Notes: generated by a model not told the origin, from the letters alone. A stretch of 64,000 nt of DNA from Myceligenerans salitolerans (GCF_017349295.1 NZ_JAFMPK010000048.1:1-64000), one strand, 5' to 3'; positions 26,299-37,521 are shown, numbered from the stretch's first letter. Numbers and translations are program-made.

Positions 26299-28140
26299 TC
26301 AGGGGTCCGTGCCGGGCAGCGTGACGCGGACCGTCAGGCCGCCACCCCACGTCGGGTCCACCTCGATGTCACCGCCGTGCGCCTCCACGATCGCGGCCAC
26401 GATCGCCAGGCCGAGCCCGGACCCGCCCGACTCCCGGTTGCGCGACGAGTCCGCGCGGTAGAACCGCTCGAAGATCCGCCGTGCGTGCTCGTCCGCCACG
26501 CCCGGCCCGTGGTCCCGTACCTCGATCACGGCCTGGCCGTCCCGCCCGTGCCCGACGGCGATCTCGGCGGGAGAGCCGGCGGGCGTGTGCCGCGCGACGT
26601 TGCCGATGAGGTTCGTGAGCACCTGTCGCAGCCGGTCGTCGTCGCCCTCCGTCATCACCGGGCCGGCGACGGCGGGCGTGGCAGGATCGGCCGCGGCATC
26701 GCCGTCCCCCTTCGTGCCGTCCCGCTCCGCACCGTCCCGCTCCGCACCGTCGTACGGCGTGCCGCCGGCGCCCTCGGCGCGCCCGCGGCCTTCGCCGTCG
26801 CCCCCGGACAGGCCGACGACGCGGACCTCACGCGACGGGTCGAGGGCGTGCAGGTCCTGCGCACTCTCCCGCGCCAGGACGGCGACGTCGACCGGCGCGC
26901 GCGCGATCGGCCGCCCCTCGTCGAGGCGGGCGAGCACGAGGAGATCGTTCACGAGCGTCCCCATGCGCCGGGCCGCGTCCTCGACGCGGCCCATCGTGTC
27001 GGCCACACGCTCGCCGTCCGGACCGTCCGGGCCGTCCAGGGCGCCCATCCGGTACAGCTCGCCGTACCCGCGGATCGTCGCGAGCGGAGTACGCAGCTCG
27101 TGCGACGCGTCCGACACGAACTGGCGCATCCGTGCCTCGGACGCCTCGCGGGCGGAGAAGGCCGTCTCGATCTGCGCCAGCATCGAGTTCAGCGACTCGG
27201 CCAGTGACCCGACCTCCGTGGACGGTGGCGGGGCGGGGACACGCCGGGACAGGTCGCCTGCCGCGATGGACGCGGCGGCGGTCTCGATCTCCCGGAGCTG
27301 GCGGAGGGAGCGTTCGATCATCAGCCAGGCGAGGGCGAGGCCGAAGAGCACGATGCCAAGGCCAGCGAAGATCAGCGTACGGGAGAGAAACTCGAGCGTG
27401 GCGTCGACTCTGCCGAGCGGGAGCGCCACGAATGCGCTCTGGGGAATGCTGGTGTCCGTGTTGTCCGGGTTGACCAGCGGGTAGACCCGCCATCGTGTCG
27501 CGGCCTCAGAGCCGTGCACGGCACGAACCGTGAAGGGCTCGCCCTTGCGCTCGACCGTCTCGGCATAGGTGAGATCCGGTATATCCGGAATACCATAGAT
27601 CTCCACCGCGCCCTCACCACGCGGGGTCCTCACGTTGCCGTCCGTCCACCGGTACTCGATGTAGTAGTCGCTGGGCAGCGCCTTCGTCGTCTCGTAGTTC
27701 AGAACGCTCTCAACGACGGCATTCGCGAGAGCGGGCGCCTCCCGCTCCAACTGCGCGTCCACCTGATCGACCAGATACCCCCCGACGATCCCCCGCGCCA
27801 GCAGGCCCGTGATGATCAACCCTGCGGCCAGCAGGAACGCCGTGATCGCCACGAGTCGGGCCCGCAGGGGGACGGCAGCGATCCAGTCGGCGGGGCGACC
27901 TCCGCGCCCGGCCTCGACGTCCTCGGCAAGTCCGGACCGACGCCTGGGCGGCGTGGCCGCAGGCACGCCAAGAGCGGAAGCGTGCGTCGTCGCATCGGTC
28001 GCCGTCGCGTCCGCCGTCCTCGCATCCGTCGTCGCCGCGTCGGCCGACACGTCGAAGGCGACGGTCTGCCCTTCGGACATCGTGCCGGCCCGCGGGGGTT
28101 CATCGGGAGACGCCGCAGTGGATCGGGTGTCGTCTCTCAT
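26299..28140 (-). CDS. Sensor histidine kinase (OmpR-type two-component system)
   Basis: The 613-residue kinase has a long variable N-terminus (1-90), a transmembrane helix (about 95-118) and an extracytoplasmic sensor of roughly 150 residues. A second helix (LIFAGLGIVLFGLALAWLMI) and HAMP domain follow. In HisKA the phosphoacceptor is H347 in FVSDASHELRTPLATI. HATPase_c has the N box NLIGNVARHT, G1 DHGPGVADEHARRIFERFYRAD and GGSGLGLAIV. A low-complexity insert rich in Gly/Asp/Glu lies in the ATPase domain (about 440-485). It follows the response regulator gene by four bases. The overall form resembles TcrY/MprB-like kinases. The stimulus is unknown. Confidence 0.93.
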   Translation of the reverse strand: MRDDTRSTAASPDEPPRAGTMSEGQTVAFDVSADAATTDARTADATATDATTHASALGVPAATPPRRRSGLAEDVEAGRGGRPADWIAAVPLRARLVAITAFLLAAGLIITGLLARGIVGGYLVDQVDAQLEREAPALANAVVESVLNYETTKALPSDYYIEYRWTDGNVRTPRGEGAVEIYGIPDIPDLTYAETVERKGEPFTVRAVHGSEAATRWRVYPLVNPDNTDTSIPQSAFVALPLGRVDATLEFLSRTLIFAGLGIVLFGLALAWLMIERSLRQLREIETAAASIAAGDLSRRVPAPPPSTEVGSLAESLNSMLAQIETAFSAREASEARMRQFVSDASHELRTPLATIRGYGELYRMGALDGPDGPDGERVADTMGRVEDAARRMGTLVNDLLVLARLDEGRPIARAPVDVAVLARESAQDLHALDPSREVRVVGLSGGDGEGRGRAEGAGGTPYDGAERDGAERDGTKGDGDAAADPATPAVAGPVMTEGDDDRLRQVLTNLIGNVARHTPAGSPAEIAVGHGRDGQAVIEVRDHGPGVADEHARRIFERFYRADSSRNRESGGSGLGLAIVAAIVEAHGGDIEVDPTWGGGLTVRVTLPGTDP

Positions 28141-28144
28141 GGGC

Positions 28145-28870
28145 TCAGGTCGCCGCGCGCAGCAGGTATCCGACGCCTCGCTTGGTGTGGATGAGTGCGG
28201 GGAGCTGGACGGGACCGCCCGGCCCGTCCACGGTCAGGTTGTCGATCTTGCGGCGCAGGTAGGAGATGTACGACTCGACGATGTTCGCGTCGCCGCCCCA
28301 GTCGTACTGCCAGACGTGGTCGAGGATCTGCGCCTTCGAGAGCACGCGGCCCGCGTTGAGCATGAGGTAGCGCAACAGCTTGAACTCCGTGGGCGACAGG
28401 TCGATCTCGATGCCGGCGCGGCGGACCTCGTGGGAGTCCTCGTCCATCTCCAGGTCGCCGACCCTCAGCACGGCGTCGTCCTCGGGGACCGGGGTGCCGG
28501 TGCGACGCAGCACGGCACGGATCCGCGCCACGACCTCCTCCAGACTGAAGGGTTTGGTCACGTAGTCGTCGCCGCCGACGGTCAGGCCCTGGATCTTGTC
28601 CTGGGTGTCGTCGCGGGCGGTGAGGAAGAGGACGGGCGCGTGCTTGCCCGTGGCGCGCATGCGTCGCGTCACGGTGAAGCCGTCCATGTCGGGGAGCATC
28701 ACGTCCAGCACGACGAGGTCGGGGTCCAGGTCCCGGACCAGCTGGAGCGCGCCGTTGCCGTCCGCCGCGGCATGCACCTCGAACCCCGCGAACCGCAGGG
28801 AGGTGGCAAGGAGTTCGCGGATGTTGGGCTCGTCGTCGACGACGACGAGCCGGGCCTCTGGTGTCGCCAT
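28145..28870 (-). CDS. OmpR/PhoB-family response regulator
   Basis: The 241-residue regulator has a receiver domain (5-120) with acidic pocket VVDDEP, phosphoacceptor D56 in LVVLDVMLPDMDG, conserved T in LFLTARDD and K in DYVTKPF. A winged-helix domain follows (LSPTEFKLLRYLMLNAGRVLSKAQILDHVWQYDW and ESYISYLRRKID). The ATG at 28870 begins MATPEARLVVVDDEP. No Shine-Dalgarno is obvious, so the mRNA may be leaderless. It precedes and is co-transcribed with the histidine kinase gene. TcrA/MprA-like regulators are the closest type I recognise. Targets are unknown. Confidence 0.94.
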   Translation of the reverse strand: MATPEARLVVVDDEPNIRELLATSLRFAGFEVHAAADGNGALQLVRDLDPDLVVLDVMLPDMDGFTVTRRMRATGKHAPVLFLTARDDTQDKIQGLTVGGDDYVTKPFSLEEVVARIRAVLRRTGTPVPEDDAVLRVGDLEMDEDSHEVRRAGIEIDLSPTEFKLLRYLMLNAGRVLSKAQILDHVWQYDWGGDANIVESYISYLRRKIDNLTVDGPGGPVQLPALIHTKRGVGYLLRAAT

Positions 28871-29100
28871 GAGTTCAGTGTGCGGCGCGAGTCTGACACT
28901 TTCCTGAGAGCACCGTGAATGTTGCGCGGTCAGACCGTCAGGGCGGCGTGCCGAGGCGCCGACGCCTTCCACAGGCGACCGTCCGTCCACAGGCCACCGG
29001 GTCCACGAGGAAGGGCCGGCCGCGCCCGCCTAGCTTGTGTCGCACGGGCAGGGAGCCCTCGGGTGACGACGGCGGCTGCGAGCCGCAGGACGGGAGAGCG

Positions 29101-29385
29101 ATGCGGTACCAGGTGGACAGCGAGCAGATGAACGTGGCGAGCGGGGCCGTGGCGGCGTCGGTGACCGCCGTGCGGGCAGAGGTGGCGGCGATGATGCGGA
29201 ATCTCGACGCCCTGCAGGGCACGTGGACGGGCGGTGCCGCGACGGCGTTCTCGGGCACGGTGACGCAGTGGCGAGCCGCCCAGTCGCAGGTGGAGTCGGC
29301 GCTGGACGCGATTCAGACGGCGCTGGCGCAGGCGGCGCAGACCTATTCCGACGCGGAGCAGACGGCGACCCGGCTGTTCGGCTGA
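29101..29385 (+). CDS. WXG100-family (ESAT-6-like) secreted protein
   Basis: The 94-residue protein is a helical hairpin with the WTG version of the WXG turn (GTWTGGAA, about residue 41-43). It ends with YSDAE, a YxxxE-type secretion signal for type VII systems. The size (about 100 residues) is typical. ATG at 29101 follows GGGAGAG. No EccC, EccD or other ESX component and no partner WXG gene lies in this window, so it is an orphan here. It is convergent with groEL and separated from it by a strong two-way terminator. Confidence 0.9.
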   Translation: MRYQVDSEQMNVASGAVAASVTAVRAEVAAMMRNLDALQGTWTGGAATAFSGTVTQWRAAQSQVESALDAIQTALAQAAQTYSDAEQTATRLFG

Positions 29386-29423
29386 GCGGCACAACGGGGA
29401 CGCTCGGCCGGAGCCCCCACGAA

Positions 29424-29469
29424 CACGACGGAGGCCGCCCTCCCCGCGGGGAAGACGGCCTCCGTCGTG
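29424..29469. terminator. Bidirectional terminator between the WXG100 gene and groEL
   Basis: A perfect 14-bp stem (CACGACGGAGGCCG at 29424-29437 with its complement at 29456-29469) closes an 18-base loop that itself contains TCCCCGCGGGGA. It sits between the two convergent stop codons, so it can serve both genes. Confidence 0.85.
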
Positions 29470-29484
29470 CGTGGGTGGCGTGGG

Positions 29485-31260
<1,776 letters not shown>

Positions 31261-31267
31261 GACATTA

Positions 31268-31294
31268 TTGGCACTCTCGCCTCGAGAGTGCAAG
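31268..31294 (-). promoter_or_regulatory. CIRCE operator 2 of groEL
   Basis: The arms TTGGCACTC (31268-31276) and GAGTGCAAG (31286-31294) are again nine bases apart, each with one or two departures from consensus. It starts eight bases beyond the first CIRCE element. Confidence 0.8.
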
Positions 31295-31458
31295 CAGGCT
31301 GCCCGGCCGCCACCCGATGCCGATCCGGCCGCCGCCTCCACGAACCGCCGGCGTCCTGGCGGATACCGAGGCGACGCCCGCGCGGCCCGGGCATCGTGAC
31401 GGACCCGCCGGACGATGCTTTCGCCGGCACCGGTGGCGCCACGTCGAGCCCTGCGGGC

Positions 31459-31494
31459 GACGACGCGGTTCAGGAAGGACGACGCGGTTCAGGA
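31459..31494 (+). repeat. Short direct duplication over the oxidoreductase stop codon
   Basis: The 17-mer GACGACGCGGTTCAGGA occurs at 31459-31475 and 31478-31494 (19-base period). The minus-strand oxidoreductase stop codon lies in the second copy. Confidence 0.85.
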
Positions 31495-33156
31495 CGATGG
31501 TGGCGAGAGGTCCGGCGGTCGGCGGATCTCGAACTCGCGCACGAGCGCACGACGTGCGGCGTGCCAGCCCGACATCCCGTGGACGCCGGGACCGGGAGGC
31601 GTGGCCGCCGAACACAGGTACACGCCGTCCACGCCCGTCGAGTACGGGTCCCAGCGCATCCCGGTGGCGCCCGGGGCGGCGAGCATCCGCGACATCGTGG
31701 CCGCCCCCGTACCGATGTCGCCGCCGACGTAGTTCGCGTCGTGCGCCGGCATCCACGCGGCCGGCACGCACCGCGCGGCGACGACGACGTCGCGGAATCC
31801 CGGCGCGAACCGCTCGATCTGCCCGATGACGTCCTCGGTGACGTCGCGCTCCGAACCCGCCGGGACGTGGGCGTACGTCCACACCGGACGAAGTCCGTCG
31901 ACCTCGCGCGCGGGGTCGGTCACGGTCGGGTCGCTGAGGAGGCAGACCGGACGCGCGGCGTGCCGCCCGGCGGCGACGGCCACCTCCGCCCCGGCCATCT
32001 GCTCCCGGGTACCGGCGAGATGTACGGTCGCGGCGCGCCCGACGTCGGGCACGGACCACGGCACCGGTCCGCTCAGCACGAGATCGACCTTGGCCGCCCC
32101 ACCCCCGAAGCGATGGCTCCGCAGCGCCGCGCCGGAACGAGCCGGCAGGCGATCACCGAAGACCTGTCCGACGACGCCCGGCGCCGTGTCGAAGAGGTAG
32201 GCACGCGCCGGGGGGAGGTCGGTGCGCCGGCGGACGGGACGCGAGGTCTGGACCTCGCCGCCATGGGCGACGAGATCGGCGACCAACGCGTCGACGATGG
32301 CTCCCGAGCCGCCGAGCGGAAGGGCCCAACCGAGCGGCCCGTGGGCCAGCGCGCCGAGGAGGAGTGCCGTACCGGAGGCCGCGAGAGCGGGCAATGGCGT
32401 CATGACGTGCGCGGCGACGCCGGTGAGCAGCGCGGGAGCGACGTCACCGGTGAACCGGCGGTTCCAGAGCCGGGTGCCCTGCTCGATCAGCGCGGGCCCG
32501 AACATGAGCCCGGCCCGTGCCAGCTCGGCGGCCTCCCTGCCGAGATCGAAGGCACCGCCTCGGCCGCGGACCACCGTGTCCTGGCCGGGTTCTCGCCCGC
32601 CGGCCGACCCGTCACGCACGGGAGCGGGCGCGGCGAGGCCTCGCCTGTCGCCCATGGCCAGAGCCGTCACCGCCGGCCAGCGGTGAGCCAGCGGGCCGAC
32701 GAGCGCCCGCCAGGCGGCGCCGTCGGGCCCGAGGCTCTCGACGGTCCGGTCGAGGTCGCGGAACGCCACGCCCGCACGCGGCGAACTCGATCCGGCGGCC
32801 GGGTCGAGCGGCTGAGCGTAGGAGACCTCGGCGGCGCGCAGGTCGATCCGTCGCGCCAGGCCGAACGCCCGGAAGAACGGAGATGCCCATGCCATGGGAT
32901 GGACCGCGGAGCAGAGGTCGAAGCGGAGGTTCGCTCCGGTCGCGCCGTCCATGCCCGCGACAGGCAGGGCCGTACCGGGCATATCAGGCGCGGGCGCTGC
33001 CGTGGCGAGATCCGCGCCCGTGAGTGTGCGCGCGCCACCGCCGATCGAGGACTGCTCCTCGAGCACCCGGACCACGAGGCCGGCGCGGGCGAGGGTCACG
33101 GCGGCCGCGAGTCCGTTGGGCCCGGAGCCGACGACGACGGCGTCCAGCACGGTCAT
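31489..33156 (-). CDS. NAD(P)/FAD-dependent oxidoreductase (phytoene dehydrogenase-like)
   Basis: The 555-residue flavoprotein begins LDAVVVGSGPNGLAAAVTLARAGLVVRVLEE, a textbook GxGxxG FAD-binding motif, followed by GGGARTLT. YLCSAATPPGPGVHGMSGWHAARRAL at the C-terminus is the second FAD-contacting motif of the phytoene desaturase/PYROXD2 group. The family includes carotenoid desaturases and many proteins of unknown substrate. No carotenoid genes lie near it, so a carotenoid role is not supported. The frame is intact. Confidence 0.87.
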   Translation of the reverse strand: MTVLDAVVVGSGPNGLAAAVTLARAGLVVRVLEEQSSIGGGARTLTGADLATAAPAPDMPGTALPVAGMDGATGANLRFDLCSAVHPMAWASPFFRAFGLARRIDLRAAEVSYAQPLDPAAGSSSPRAGVAFRDLDRTVESLGPDGAAWRALVGPLAHRWPAVTALAMGDRRGLAAPAPVRDGSAGGREPGQDTVVRGRGGAFDLGREAAELARAGLMFGPALIEQGTRLWNRRFTGDVAPALLTGVAAHVMTPLPALAASGTALLLGALAHGPLGWALPLGGSGAIVDALVADLVAHGGEVQTSRPVRRRTDLPPARAYLFDTAPGVVGQVFGDRLPARSGAALRSHRFGGGAAKVDLVLSGPVPWSVPDVGRAATVHLAGTREQMAGAEVAVAAGRHAARPVCLLSDPTVTDPAREVDGLRPVWTYAHVPAGSERDVTEDVIGQIERFAPGFRDVVVAARCVPAAWMPAHDANYVGGDIGTGAATMSRMLAAPGATGMRWDPYSTGVDGVYLCSAATPPGPGVHGMSGWHAARRALVREFEIRRPPDLSPPSS

Positions 33157-33383
33157 ACCTTCATCGAACCACGGACGAGGCCGGACGGGTGTACCGGAGG
33201 CACCGGTGAGGCACCGTGTCCGAGTAAGAGCGGACGGGCGCGCGGGATCCCGCTTCCGGCCGGAAAGGGGCCCGTGTGGGAGTGGTCGAAGGGACGCGGG
33301 CGGGCGGCGAGCGGGTCGGGGCCGCGCGCCACCCTGCGTCGATCGGAGAGACCGGCCAGGGGGAAACCGGTCCGGGACTCAGA

Positions 33384-33587
33384 TCAGAGGGGTCGGACCA
33401 TCTCCGCCTGCGGGCCCTTCTGACCCTGTCCCACTTCGTACTCGACCGCCTGTCCCTCGTCGAGGGTGCGGTAGCCGTCCACCTGAATCGCGCTGTAGTG
33501 GACGAACAGGTCCTGCCCGCCGGAGGTCGGGGTGATAAAGCCGTACCCCTTCTCCGCGTTGAACCACTTGACGGTGCCCTGGGCCAT
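33384..33587 (-). CDS. Cold-shock protein CspA family
   Basis: The compact 67-residue cold-shock domain reads [19 protein letters not shown] with RNP1 KGYGFI and RNP2 DLFVHYSAI. It is the standard length of CspA. It binds RNA as a chaperone in the cytoplasm. The ATG at 33587 has a perfect AAGGAG six bases upstream; a longer frame to 33617 is not needed. It is followed by no near gene on the same strand. Upstream lies an unusually long gene-free region, which may contain its promoter and leader. Confidence 0.95.
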   Translation of the reverse strand: MAQGTVKWFNAEKGYGFITPTSGGQDLFVHYSAIQVDGYRTLDEGQAVEYEVGQGQKGPQAEMVRPL

Positions 33588-34145
33588 GCACTTCTCCTTG
33601 CATCTCGCACGGGCCACTCGGTTCGACCCGTGGTGATTCGAGGCTAGTGCTCCAAGTCACACTATGGAAGGGGTAAATCGCTATTTGACGGATTCTGCGC
33701 TGGGCGAACGCCCAGGTCAGGGGAGTCGGGTTCGTATACGGAACAGCGCTTCTGCGTGCAGTAACACCGATTCACCTGCCACGGCGGGCGAATTTTCTCG
33801 ACCATCCGTAACGTTTCGACGGGATTGGATTCGGCGCGTAAATCCAAGAGGTAGGGGGAAGCCACAATCCCCGTTGCGGCAAAGCACCGCGATGGCGTGA
33901 GCCCTGGGGAGGCGACGCCCGAGGCAAGAGGCACGCCGGCATTCCCGTGAATGGCGGACCCGGCCCGCCGGACCGGCGTCAACCGGTCCGGGCGGCGCCG
34001 CGGCCGGCGGCGCCGCCGGTGGTGTCGAGGCCGGCGGTGTCGAGGCCAGCGGGTGTCGAGGCCAGCGGGTGTCGAGGCCGGCGGTCCGGCGGCACCGAGG
34101 CCGGCGATCGGGCGGCCCCACGGCCGGGCCGCGACCGGCGAAATC
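33588..34145. other. Gene-poor region upstream of cspA
   Basis: I see no convincing gene here. Bases 33650-33870 are less GC-rich than the surroundings and probably hold the cspA promoter and leader. They include GCGGGCGAATTTTC at 33784-33797, a 14-mer also found upstream of carD. Bases 33950-34140 are very GC-rich and contain the tandem repeat at 34022-34084. Frames open on both strands across this part, but their translations are low-complexity Pro/Arg/Ala. Confidence 0.6.
34022..34084 (+). repeat. Short tandem repeat, four copies of about 16 bases
   Basis: The unit GTGTCGAGGCCAGCGG, or a variant with GGCGG, starts at 34022, 34037, 34053 and 34069. The two middle copies are identical. A related unit (CACCGAGGCCGGCG) follows. 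Confidence 0.88.
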
Positions 34146-34178
34146 GATGTGCCCGCCCCGGAACGGGACGGGCACATC
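34146..34178 (-). terminator. Terminator of the LytR_C gene
   Basis: A 14-bp stem (GATGTGCCCGCCCC paired with 34165-34178, one mismatch) closes a five-base loop and lies 28 bases past the stop codon at 34206. Confidence 0.75.
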
Positions 34179-34205
34179 AACGAGCGTGCTCAGGAAAGTG
34201 TCGGC

Positions 34206-34895
34206 TCAGGCTCCCGGCGGAGTCACCAGGATGACCCAGACGCCCTCCGTCGGATGCGCGGCGACGTCAGCGGACTCCTGCACGTTGGCCCCCGAGATCC
34301 CCAGCGCGTCTGCGACCGCAGAGGCCGTGTCGGCGCGGTCGCCGCCGTACAGCACGGTGTTCGCGGTGACGGAGCCCGCGGCGGGCCCGTTGGCGGCGCC
34401 GGCATCGAGCGGGTGGATCTCGCCGGAGAAGCCGGCTGCCTGAAGATTCGTCGCCGTCGTGCCCGCCATGCCGGACCCGGCGCCGTCGTTGTACACGCCG
34501 ATGGTCACCGTCAGGTCGGCCAGCGCGGGATCGCCGGGCAGCGCGTCACCGCCACCTGCGGCGTCGGACGGCTCGCCGCTCGGCTCGTTGCCGCCTTCAC
34601 CGCCCTCGCCCTCGTTCTGGCCGCCGCCTTCACCATCGGCTGCGCCGCTGGCGCTGGCGGAAGGGCCGGGCGAGACGCTGGCGGTCGGCTCCGCTGCCGA
34701 GTTGCCCTCGTTCCCACCGCCGGACAGGAGGGTGATGCCGCCCCACGCGACACCGGCACAGACCAGCGCGACCAGCAGGAACGGCCATGCCGAACTCCAA
34801 CCGCTGCGCGGCGCGCGGTGCACGCCAACAGGTGCGCCGCCAGGCACGGCGACGTCGAACTCGTCGGGCGGGTAGCGGTACGTGCTGTTGGTCAC
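34206..34895 (-). CDS. LytR C-terminal domain membrane protein
   Basis: The 229-residue protein has a cytoplasmic N-terminus (1-34), one helix (35-57, WPFLLVALVCAGVAWGGITLL) and an extracytoplasmic Ser/Gly/Glu-rich linker (60-125). A LytR_C domain follows (LTVTIGVYNDGAGSGMAGTTATNLQAAGF and TVLYGGDRADTASAVADALG). LytR_C is a small domain attached to or found beside LCP cell-wall ligases; alone it is of unknown role. It is encoded next to the DUF3263 gene, upstream on the same strand, as in many actinobacteria. The ATG at 34895 is the natural start. Confidence 0.9.
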   Translation of the reverse strand: MTNSTYRYPPDEFDVAVPGGAPVGVHRAPRSGWSSAWPFLLVALVCAGVAWGGITLLSGGGNEGNSAAEPTASVSPGPSASASGAADGEGGGQNEGEGGEGGNEPSGEPSDAAGGGDALPGDPALADLTVTIGVYNDGAGSGMAGTTATNLQAAGFSGEIHPLDAGAANGPAAGSVTANTVLYGGDRADTASAVADALGISGANVQESADVAAHPTEGVWVILVTPPGA

Positions 34896-34926
34896 GGCGG
34901 ACAGGGTAGCCCAGACTCCTGGGCTC

Positions 34927-35265
34927 TCAGGGCTTCTCGTCCGCGAGCCGCCGGCCGGATCTCGCGCCCCGGCGCGTCACGCGCATCCGACGCAGCCGCG
35001 TGACCAGCATCGGGTCCTGAGCGAGCGCCGCGGGTGTGTCGATCAACGCGTTCAACACCTGGTAATACCGCGTCGACGTCATGTCGAACAGCTCCCGGAC
35101 CGCCTCCTCCTTGGCCCCGGCCAGCCGCCACCACTTGCGCTCGAACGCGAGGATCTCGCGCTCCAGGTCGGAGAGCTCGCCCGCCGTCTCGTCCGAGGGC
35201 CCCGCGACGGCGCCCGCGGGCTCGACGTCGACCGCCTCCGAGGACTCGATCAGCATCTTGCTCAT
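34927..35265 (-). CDS. DUF3263 domain protein
   Basis: The 112-residue protein has an acidic N-terminus and then LSDLEREILAFERKWWRLAGAKEEAVRELFDMTSTRYYQVLNALIDTPAALAQDPMLVTRLRRMR. This is the DUF3263 signature, a small helical domain with a helix-turn-helix look, found in actinobacteria. It may bind DNA, but no function is established. It lies immediately upstream of the LytR_C gene (31 bases apart) in the same orientation, so they probably form an operon. The basic C-terminus (RRGARSGRRLADEK) is consistent with nucleic-acid contact. Confidence 0.9.
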   Translation of the reverse strand: MSKMLIESSEAVDVEPAGAVAGPSDETAGELSDLEREILAFERKWWRLAGAKEEAVRELFDMTSTRYYQVLNALIDTPAALAQDPMLVTRLRRMRVTRRGARSGRRLADEKP

Positions 35266-35503
35266 GCGGCCAGACTACGACCAGGTGAACACTTGTGTCA
35301 TTTGTCCAGCGTATCGCGCCCTTTCGGACACTCACGGCTTCGGCGGAGCCGTCCCTGCCTGCACGACGGCGTCCCGGACGGCCCGCGACGCCGTCCCGGC
35401 CGCGTGACCTCCGACGCTACCGGTGTCGCCGCGCGACCAGCGCCCGACCGCAATAGCGTCAGGAGCACCGGCACCCGCCGGACCAAGCGAAGGAGGACAG
35501 GCG

Positions 35504-36670
35504 ATGGGTCTCTTCGGCCGCCGCACACCCCCCACCCGCCCGGACGTCGACGCACGGCCACCGGCCGAGCACGAACCTTCCGCCGACCGGCAGGCGTCGC
35601 GGCTGTGGTCGGACAGCTTCGGCCGTGTGGGCACCCGATCATTGCAGGTCCTCACCGTCGTCGCGGTGGTGGCCGTCTTCGGGTTCGTCGGGACGCGTCT
35701 GACCCTGGTCGTGATCCCCGTCCTCATCGCGCTCGTGCTCGCGGCGGCGATCTCCCCGCTGGTCTCCTTCCTGCGTCGCCGCGGCCTGCCCTCGATCCTC
35801 GCCACGTGGATCTCGTTGCTGGCGCTGGTGGCGCTGCTGTCGGGCATCGTGTGGCTCGTCGTGCTCGCCGTCGTCGACCAGTGGGACGAACTCCGTGATC
35901 AAGCGCTCGACGGCTTCGACTCGCTGCGGAGCTACCTCCAGGGGCTGCCCTTCGAGATCACCGAGGAGCAGATCGCCTCGGTGCGCGACTCGGCGATGAA
36001 CCTGCTGCAGTCGGATGCCGTCGGCTCGGGCGCCATCGCCGGCGTCTCCCAGACCGCCGACTTCGTCGCGGGATTCTTCATCATGATCGTGGTCCTGTTC
36101 TTCTTCCTGAAGGACGGGCCGGCGATGTGGGAGTTCCTGCTGCGGCCGTTCGAGGGGCATCGCTACGAGCGTGGCCGCCGGGTCGGCGCCGCGACCATGC
36201 GTACTCTCGGCGGCTATGTGCGCGGGACGGCGATCGTGGCGATCGTCGACGCCGTCGGCATCGGGATCGGTCTGGCGATCGTCGGGGTGCCGCTCGTGAT
36301 CCCCCTGTCCGTGCTCGTCTTCCTCCTCGCCTTCATTCCCCTGGTCGGCGCGACCCTGGCGGGGATCCTCGCGGCACTGGTCACGCTCGTCGCGGTCGGA
36401 CCGGTCGAAGCGCTCGTCGTCGTGGCGATCGTCATCGTCGTGAACCAGCTCGAAGGCGACTTCCTCCAGCCGATCGTCATGGGCCGGACCCTGCGCCTGC
36501 ACCCGCTCGTGATCCTGTTCGCCCTGACCGCCGGGACGGTGCTCGTCGGCATCACCGGTGCCGTGCTCGCCGTGCCGATCGCCGCGTCGATCTGGCGCGC
36601 GATCCAGGTGTGGGACGGGCCCGACCTGCCGGCGCGATTCGCCCGGAAGAAGCGCACCGAAACCGTCTGA
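35504..36670 (+). CDS. AI-2E family transporter
   Basis: The 388-residue polytopic membrane protein has eight or so helices. The AI-2E/PerM family features are the paired N-terminal helices ([26 protein letters not shown]) and a soluble-looking segment at about 120-185. [22 protein letters not shown] and [26 protein letters not shown] are strongly conserved in the family. Characterised members export small molecules or Na+; the substrate here is unknown. The ATG at 35504 has AGGAGG eight bases upstream. The gene stands alone, divergent from the DUF3263 operon. Confidence 0.92.
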   Translation: MGLFGRRTPPTRPDVDARPPAEHEPSADRQASRLWSDSFGRVGTRSLQVLTVVAVVAVFGFVGTRLTLVVIPVLIALVLAAAISPLVSFLRRRGLPSILATWISLLALVALLSGIVWLVVLAVVDQWDELRDQALDGFDSLRSYLQGLPFEITEEQIASVRDSAMNLLQSDAVGSGAIAGVSQTADFVAGFFIMIVVLFFFLKDGPAMWEFLLRPFEGHRYERGRRVGAATMRTLGGYVRGTAIVAIVDAVGIGIGLAIVGVPLVIPLSVLVFLLAFIPLVGATLAGILAALVTLVAVGPVEALVVVAIVIVVNQLEGDFLQPIVMGRTLRLHPLVILFALTAGTVLVGITGAVLAVPIAASIWRAIQVWDGPDLPARFARKKRTETV

Positions 36671-36773
36671 GGGCGCGGGGGGGCTGCGGCCGGGCGCGCG
36701 ACCTCGGCTCGAGATCGCTGGTAGGCCTGCACTTTGTCAGTGTCCCCGAGTAGTGTCCCGACCCGTGGAGACC

Positions 36774-37475
36774 ATGACGCCCGATATCGACGAAGCCCCA
36801 GCCCGCAAGCCGTTGTCCGAGGTCATCTCGCCCGACTGGGCGGAGGCGCTGGCCGGCGTCGAGCCGCGCATCCACGAGTTGGGTGACTTCCTGCGCGCCG
36901 AGAACGCGGCGGGCCGCGGGTACTTCCCGCCCGGCCCGAACGTGCTCGCCGCGTTCCAGCGGCCGCTGGCGGAGGTCAAGGTACTCGTCGTCGGCCAGGA
37001 CCCGTACCCGCGTCCGGGCCATGCGATGGGCCTGTCGTTCTCGGTCCAGCCGGACGTGCGCCCCCTGCCGCCGTCGCTGCTGAACATGTACAAGGAGCTG
37101 GAGACGGACCTCGGCATCCCGATGCCCTCCAACGGCGACCTGCGCCCGTGGGCCGATCAGGGCGTCATGCTGCTCAACAGGGTGCTGACCTGCCAGCCCG
37201 GCAAGTCGGATTCGCACGCCGGCAAGGGCTGGGAGGACGTCACCGAGGCTGCCATCAAGGCTCTCGCCGCTCGGGGTGGCCCCCTGGTCGCGGTGCTGTG
37301 GGGCGCGAAGGCGCGCAACCTGAAGAAGTTCCTCGGCGACGTCCCGATCGTCGAGAGCGCGCATCCGTCTCCGCTCTCGGCGCGCAACGGCTTCTTCGGG
37401 TCCAAGCCCTACTCCCGCGTCAACGCCCTGCTGAGCGAGCAGGGTGCGACGCCGATCGACTGGCGGCTGCCGTAG
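36774..37475 (+). CDS. ung: Uracil-DNA glycosylase (family 1)
   Basis: The 233-residue enzyme excises uracil from DNA to start base-excision repair. Motif A is [18 protein letters not shown], with the catalytic D76; E. coli has H where this protein has P79, a substitution I recall as common in actinobacterial Ung. Motif B is [11 protein letters not shown], with H197. [21 protein letters not shown] is also conserved. The ATG at 36774 has GGAG directly upstream; a GTG at 36765 would add three residues. It is transcribed after the AI-2E gene but about 100 bases away. Confidence 0.95.
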   Translation: MTPDIDEAPARKPLSEVISPDWAEALAGVEPRIHELGDFLRAENAAGRGYFPPGPNVLAAFQRPLAEVKVLVVGQDPYPRPGHAMGLSFSVQPDVRPLPPSLLNMYKELETDLGIPMPSNGDLRPWADQGVMLLNRVLTCQPGKSDSHAGKGWEDVTEAAIKALAARGGPLVAVLWGAKARNLKKFLGDVPIVESAHPSPLSARNGFFGSKPYSRVNALLSEQGATPIDWRLP

Positions 37476-37484
37476 ACGCGTGAC

Positions 37485-37521
37485 GGGGCGCGCCGCGGGG
37501 CCGGCCCCCGTGGCGCGTCTC
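37485..37521 (+). terminator. Hairpin terminator of ung
   Basis: A roughly 16-bp G/C stem with some G-U pairs (37485-37500 with 37506-37521) closes a five-base loop. It starts ten bases after the ung stop. Confidence 0.65.

Noticed and set aside
33717..34175. Possible minus-strand gene upstream of cspA
   Set aside because: The translation is Pro/Arg-rich, contains the tandem repeat, lacks a ribosome-binding site and matches no family.
33951..35003. Plus-strand frame through the repeat and LytR_C region
   Set aside because: It overlaps the real LytR_C gene in antisense, and its start has no support.
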